NCBI RefSeq assembly: GCF_001612665.1
Contig: NZ_BDAX01000011.1
Coordinates: forward strand, 1 to 64,000
Direction of reading: 5' to 3'
Length of the DNA: 64,000 bases
Origin: Nocardia alba NBRC 108234
GTDB lineage: Bacteria; Actinomycetota; Actinomycetes; Mycobacteriales; Mycobacteriaceae
In this document: positions 63,870-64,000 of the stretch, in pieces
Layout of the letters: every line of letters starts with the position of its first letter
Position numbering within the stretch: the stretch's first letter is position 1
The notes under the pieces: model-generated
Database searches by the model: none
What the model saw: the letters and a program-made list of their open reading frames with translations, nothing else
What the model was told of the DNA's origin: nothing
Position numbers and translations under genes: made by a program

Positions 63870-64000
63870 GACCGCACCTCACCGACGCTCGGTCGGGTCA
63901 TGCGGGTCCGCACGCCGTGTTGCTGTTCCAGCTGGCGCTCGCTCATGGCGTGATCACCGATCCCTTGGTGCTTGGCTCCGTTGCCGAGTGGGGCGTGGCC
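63866..64000 (-). CDS. 3' end of an upstream gene overlapping hemA (partial)
   Basis: The last 44 codons of a minus-strand reading frame end at TGA 63868-63866, overlapping the hemA ATG by four bases, as do the other junctions of this operon. Visible residues include [20 protein letters not shown] and end in PSVGEVRS; they look like a variable tail. In many actinobacteria the redox repressor gene rex or a glutaredoxin-like gene lies here, but this fragment is too short to decide. Confidence 0.4.
   Translation of the reverse strand, partial: GHAPLGNGAKHQGIGDHAMSERQLEQQHGVRTRMTRPSVGEVRS

Noticed and set aside
63866..64000. Calling the fragment upstream of hemA the rex repressor
   Set aside because: Only 44 codons are visible and they lack any Rex motif; position alone is not enough.

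Overview
The window is high-GC actinobacterial DNA, most likely from a Nocardia species or a close relative. The gene content and order follow the Mycobacterium tuberculosis Rv0500-Rv0668 neighbourhood. Signs of a mycolic-acid bacterium with menaquinone respiration are the FAS-II dehydratase HadA/HadB (here fused), an MgtA-type mannosyltransferase, MenJ and a mycothiol-type DinB protein. No insertion sequence, prophage, integrase or CRISPR array was seen. The window is cut inside rpoC at the left and in the last codons of an unidentified gene upstream of hemA at the right.

1-16 kb is the transcription and translation block, nearly all on the minus strand: rpoC (partial), rpoB, the MlaF-like ATPase mkl, rplL, rplJ with an L10-type leader, rplA, rplK, nusG, secE, tRNA-Trp, fused hadAB, rpmG, tRNA-Met, tRNA-Thr and tRNA-Tyr. 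A plus-strand DHA2 drug exporter sits between rplJ and rplA. 16-24 kb holds yajQ, htpX, a polyprenyl diphosphate synthase, menJ, an AraC/VOC pair, a DUF2505 protein, an Rv0556-like membrane protein, mgtA and menG. 24-31 kb is accessory metabolism: a 1,420-residue nitrate reductase/flavoprotein fusion, an aldo/keto reductase divergent from a TetR regulator, and a DinB-like protein.

31-45 kb carries the remaining menaquinone genes menD, menB, menE and menA, interspersed with a DrrAB-type ABC exporter and a 1,203-residue AfsR-type regulator. menC and menF are not in the window. 45-48 kb has a Clp-N/HTH gene pair with its own palindromic promoter, a Cds1-like enzyme, bldC and several small unknown genes. 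48-55 kb is a tightly overlapping System II cytochrome c maturation operon (hemL, phosphatase, resA, a 78-codon unknown, ccdA, resB, ccsB). 57-64 kb is the haem operon hemA-hemC-hemD, a short basic protein, a serine hydrolase and hemB. Haem synthesis therefore lies beside the machinery that attaches haem to cytochrome c, and the menaquinone genes supply the matching electron carrier.

Most worth checking: (i) the hadAB fusion, with no adjacent hadC and a natural Ser at the position of the thiacetazone/isoxyl-reactive HadA Cys61; (ii) the Clp-N/HTH pair, whose two palindromes cover the -35 and -10 of an apparently leaderless promoter; (iii) the small gene locked by GTGA overlaps inside the cytochrome c operon; (iv) the nitrate reductase/CysJ fusion.
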